From contig NC_041019.1 in assembly GCF_004193775.1 (NCBI RefSeq), positions 53,543,928-53,607,927 of the forward strand: DNA of 64,000 nucleotides, in the 5' to 3' direction. The notes under the pieces are model-generated. The model was not told the DNA's origin and searched no databases. It worked only from the letters and a program-made list of their open reading frames with translations. Source of the DNA: Glycine soja (taxonomy: Eukaryota > Streptophyta > Magnoliopsida > Fabales > Fabaceae). Shown in pieces: positions 60,906 to 64,000 of the stretch. The number at the start of each line of letters is the position of its first letter. The stretch's first letter is position 1. The position numbers were made by a program, and so were the translations under genes.

Positions 60906-63603
60906 GGAAACTTGATTGGTAGAGGAATAATTGAATTTTGTGATGGAGCACCTCCTGTAAGAACTAACTTTATGATCTTATGATATTGCATTTTTATTAC
61001 TTTTAAAGTCAGAAGAAATCTTGACATTGCATTTTAATGTGGTTCTTTTATGGAGAACTCTTTTTCCTTGAATACATTCTTTATGTTTTTGTAGCTCTTA
61101 TTTATTATTCTATTTGTACCATATTTTAATTCAATGTAGTGTATTATATTTTTATTCTTTGTTTGTGATACAGGTTAAGAATTTTATATCGCTGGGAGGT
61201 CCACATGCTGGTACCGCTTCTATTCCATTATGTGGAGTATGTGCTTGTTCTACTACTGCGCTTAGAAAGTCTCTGCAATTCCTCTATATTCTATTTGTCT
61301 TTTGTTAAGGTTAAGTTGGGTAAACATCGTAGATGAACTTCATTCAGCAGATGTTGGCTTTTTATATAGAAATGCCGATACTAATGAAGCATTCTTTCAG
61401 CAATATGTTTTATTAATAAGTGTAATAGACAAAGTTGCCTGACCAGATAAATAAGCAGCAGTTTTCAAATTATTCTATTTGTCGTAGACATTGCTATCAA
61501 TCAGGAAATTGCATGTTTAGAATGGATCTCAACGAATATGTAAATCAATAACAAAGAATGGGAGGATATACTTGTTTTTAATGTCCTTTGGAAGGATAAA
61601 ATGAAATAATATTTTGTGAACAACAAAAAGAGTGAGGTTGGAATGTGAGCATGCGGCTTGATCCTGCATATTTTTGTTGAACTGCATTTAATTGAATCAG
61701 CAGTTGCTTTGGTTGTTGCCTCCTGCTTTGTACATCTTTACTTTTTCCCCTGTATGCCAGGGAACCAAACCCTTCAAAGCTAGTTTCCCATAGTCTGCCC
61801 ACTCTCCTGCATTTTTTTTAAATCTCAGAATGGAGATCATTTTATTCTCCCTTTCCATTCTTGGCAAGAAACCTTCATTACCTGGGTTCCTAAAATGGGC
61901 AGCTCTATAAAAGGTTTAGGATGGTTTTGCTGCCCCCCTTAGATTGGTTTTAATTGATTACAAGATTTTGATAGGATTTTGTAGGAAAGTTAGTTTTAGG
62001 CTTAGAGTGCTTCTATTATTGGATGACAAACTTTGAATGCAGTGTTTACAGCCAATGGTGTTGCGGATGATTTAAGAGGAAACAAGGGAAAGATCTATAG
62101 TTTTTAGGTTTGGAGTTTTTAAGAAGGACCATGATGGATGACTTGGAGTTACTTTTGAGTTTTGAAGCATGGACACTCCTGCTTGAGATGTCGATCATGT
62201 TTCCAACACCAACACCTACATTTCCAAATAAAAAATAATCTTTTGTCAGTTCAGACACTTGAGAGCTGACATTTCTGTATAACTTGATACTTTAGCCGAT
62301 GCCTCCATATGGCAGCTAGATTCATCAAGGAAGTTAGTATTACAACAACAGCAAAGCCTCATCCCAATAGGTGTCATCGGCTACATGGATCAATGATGTC
62401 ATTCGGTTTGGTTAAAAAACAAAGGTTCAAGATTATTGTTTACCATGAGATCTCACTTGATGACTTCAAAGTCCTTCTTGGCCTCCTTTTTTTCATGGGA
62501 CTAAAATACGCAATCTATATTCTCATTGTTGGTGCCTCTCCTGGCCTTCTCACATGACTAAAAACTATGTAACCAAGGAAATTTGTATTTGTTGGAGAGT
62601 CGCTTTAATTGTAGTTACCCTTAACTTGCCTTAATTGCGGTCACACCTAGCTCGCCTTAATTGCATTCACTTTGGGCGTTGCTTTAAATTGTAGCCTCAA
62701 GGGTGGTGTTTAGTCCCACAAAGATTAGAGATATGGCTTAAATAGAGATTATAAAGCTTGAACAATTCTCATCTTACAAGCTGGTTTTGTAGGATCGAGT
62801 TAGCCCGTAATCCCAAATTTTAAGATGGTGTGTAAGCTTATCCTAGATCCATTGTTGGGCCACATGATGTTAATCTATAGATTGAAATCAGGTGCAAAAA
62901 ATTTTGGCTTGCTACCCTGCATTATAATTTTATATGGAATCAACATGATCTTTTTATTATACTATGTCAATAAATAATAAGCATACTATTGCAATAAGTA
63001 ATTTATACCCTATCCAATGGTAGGTACTCCATTCTCATTTTCAAAATTATTTTATTTGCTTGGCAAGTCCTTTTTACTGCATGTGGTAGACCATGAAATA
63101 TCGATCTGGGCAAAAAAAGAACTTGGAAAAAAAGAAACAAACTGACTTAGACAAATTTTTTTTGTTGATAACTCCAGACCAATCAATCGAATATTTTTAA
63201 TGTTCGTCATATCTGTGATTGAGTAAAAACATTAAAATAATTAAGCTGTTAATTATCTGTAATTTTGTTACAGAGAGTTATCATAGCATGATGTTCTAAC
63301 ATGATTTTGTTTCTTTTTTCTTTCCCAGTCCGAGTCATTATGCACCCTTATTGATGTTGTACTCCAATTAGGGATCTACAGCCGGTTTGCCCAGGTTTCT
63401 ACTTCAATTTTTCACTCTTTTTATTGTATTCAGATCATAATTATGGTCTTCAGAAAAATGGATGTTTGCATGTCTTACATTCATTTTTTAAATATTTTCC
63501 TTTTCAATCTATTAAACTGATGGCTTACTTCCCTTATTTCTTTGTCCAATACTTTGCTGCAGCAAAATCTGGCTCCCAGTGGCTATGTTAAAATACCCAT
63601 AGT
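60906..63603 (+). pseudogene. Palmitoyl-protein thioesterase, four internal exons (fragment or partial gene)
   Basis: Four exons with correct GT-AG borders: 60906-60959 (GNLIGRGIIEFCDGAPP), about 61174-61238 (VKNFISLGGPHAGTASIPLCG), about 63330-63395 (SESLCTLIDVVLQLGIYSR then FAQ) and about 63563-63602 (QNLAPSGYVKIPI). This is the block just after the nucleophile motif of plant palmitoyl-protein thioesterases, which remove fatty acids from S-acylated proteins in the lysosome or vacuole. The upstream exons (signal peptide, HG motif, GxSxG serine) are absent, and the stretch before 60906 is repeats and the LBD exon. The catalytic Asp and His exons would lie beyond 63603 and are not seen before 64000. 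The open frames are uninterrupted, so it is either a young captured fragment or a gene with its 5' part displaced. Exon 3 departs from the usual family wording. Confidence 0.75.
62590..62890. repeat. Dispersed LTR-like repeat segment in the large thioesterase intron
   Basis: Contains the succession GTCCCACAAAGATTAGAG, GGCTTAAATAGAG, CATCTTACAAGCTGG and TTTTGTAGGATCGAG, a wording I recognise from repeated legume LTR-like sequences. Ends not defined. The 61320-62580 stretch before it has short open frames with no recognisable domain. Confidence 0.45.
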
Positions 63604-64000
63604 GAGTATAGTCTTGGATTTTTTGAAGTACATTTTGTTTGTTATTATATTTTCATGAAAATTGGTTTTCAATCTTCAAACATTTCAGCCATGCATATAT
63701 GCAGATTAGATTCCATTGTTTATACTGCAAAAAGTGTGAGAAAACTATGGTTGATAGAATTTGCGACAGAAAACAAAATTGGGAGATGTATGTAATCTGT
63801 ATTCTGATTATAATCTGAGGGTACATATACATTTATATACAGAAACAGTATTTTAGTATGTGCATTGCAAAGGACAAATTTTATTTGTATATAATTATAA
63901 TGATAATTCATAATAAATAAATGTTTTTAAATTTATATAAATTATAATTATAATAAAAAATATTTTTAAATATATACAATTTCTTTTGGATTCATAATAA
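63604..64000. other. AT-rich end of the window
   Basis: After the last thioesterase exon the DNA is AT-rich, ending in TAATTATAAT-type words. No further exon is recognisable before the window ends. Confidence 0.5.

Noticed and set aside
62305..62557. Open frame of 82 residues within the thioesterase intron
   Set aside because: No match to thioesterase exons and no recognisable domain. It lies next to LTR-like repeat DNA.
1..64000. CRISPR arrays, operons, rRNA or tRNA genes
   Set aside because: None seen; the window is plant nuclear DNA with spliced genes and no clover-leaf or rRNA sequence that I could recognise.

Overview
This is a nuclear plant window, most likely from a phaseoloid legume such as soybean (Glycine). 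The genes have introns with GT-AG splice sites in AT-rich non-coding DNA, and the products are plant-specific families: an armadillo-repeat kinesin, a BIG-type ARF-GEF, a PPR protein and an LBD protein. The repeats (hairpin elements beginning GGCTTAA, fold-back elements, a solo LTR, LINE debris) look legume-like. The species call is inference.

Layout: 1-5437 is gene-free. An intact 19-exon ARK-type kinesin (+, 5438-16105, 887 codons) follows. Next come three pieces of one gene family, all on the minus strand: A, a decayed 5'-truncated BIG3-like ARF-GEF (about 19230-25845); B, an apparently intact 11-exon BIG3-like gene (46078 down to 35432, 1783 codons); and C, an exon-1 fragment (51203-51542). 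Between A and B lie a 1,503-bp tandem duplication (25496-28501), hairpin elements and a single-exon EF-hand gene of the calmodulin-like type (31111-31770, -). A two-exon PPR gene (+, 52181-53963) stands next to fragment C. The right end holds the last exon of an LBD gene (-) and, on the opposite strand, four internal exons of a palmitoyl-protein thioesterase.

The order kinesin, BIG, PPR matches my recollection of Arabidopsis At1g01950 (ARK2), At1g01960 (BIG3/EDA10) and At1g01970 (PPR). This supports the gene names and shows where the ancestral BIG gene stood. Here that slot has expanded: the 3' remnant A faces the kinesin, the 5' remnant C faces the PPR gene, and the working copy B lies between them.

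The genes are not one pathway: microtubule motor, Golgi/TGN ARF activation, calcium sensing, organellar RNA handling, transcription factor and lipid thioesterase. I found no evidence of a new functional system. The most informative content is the step-by-step decay of BIG copy A: a solo LTR inside its Sec7 exon, an 8-bp frameshift insertion, a 1-bp deletion, larger deletions and a recent-looking tandem duplication. Also notable is a Met/Leu difference between copies A and B at the residue that sets brefeldin A sensitivity in GNOM.
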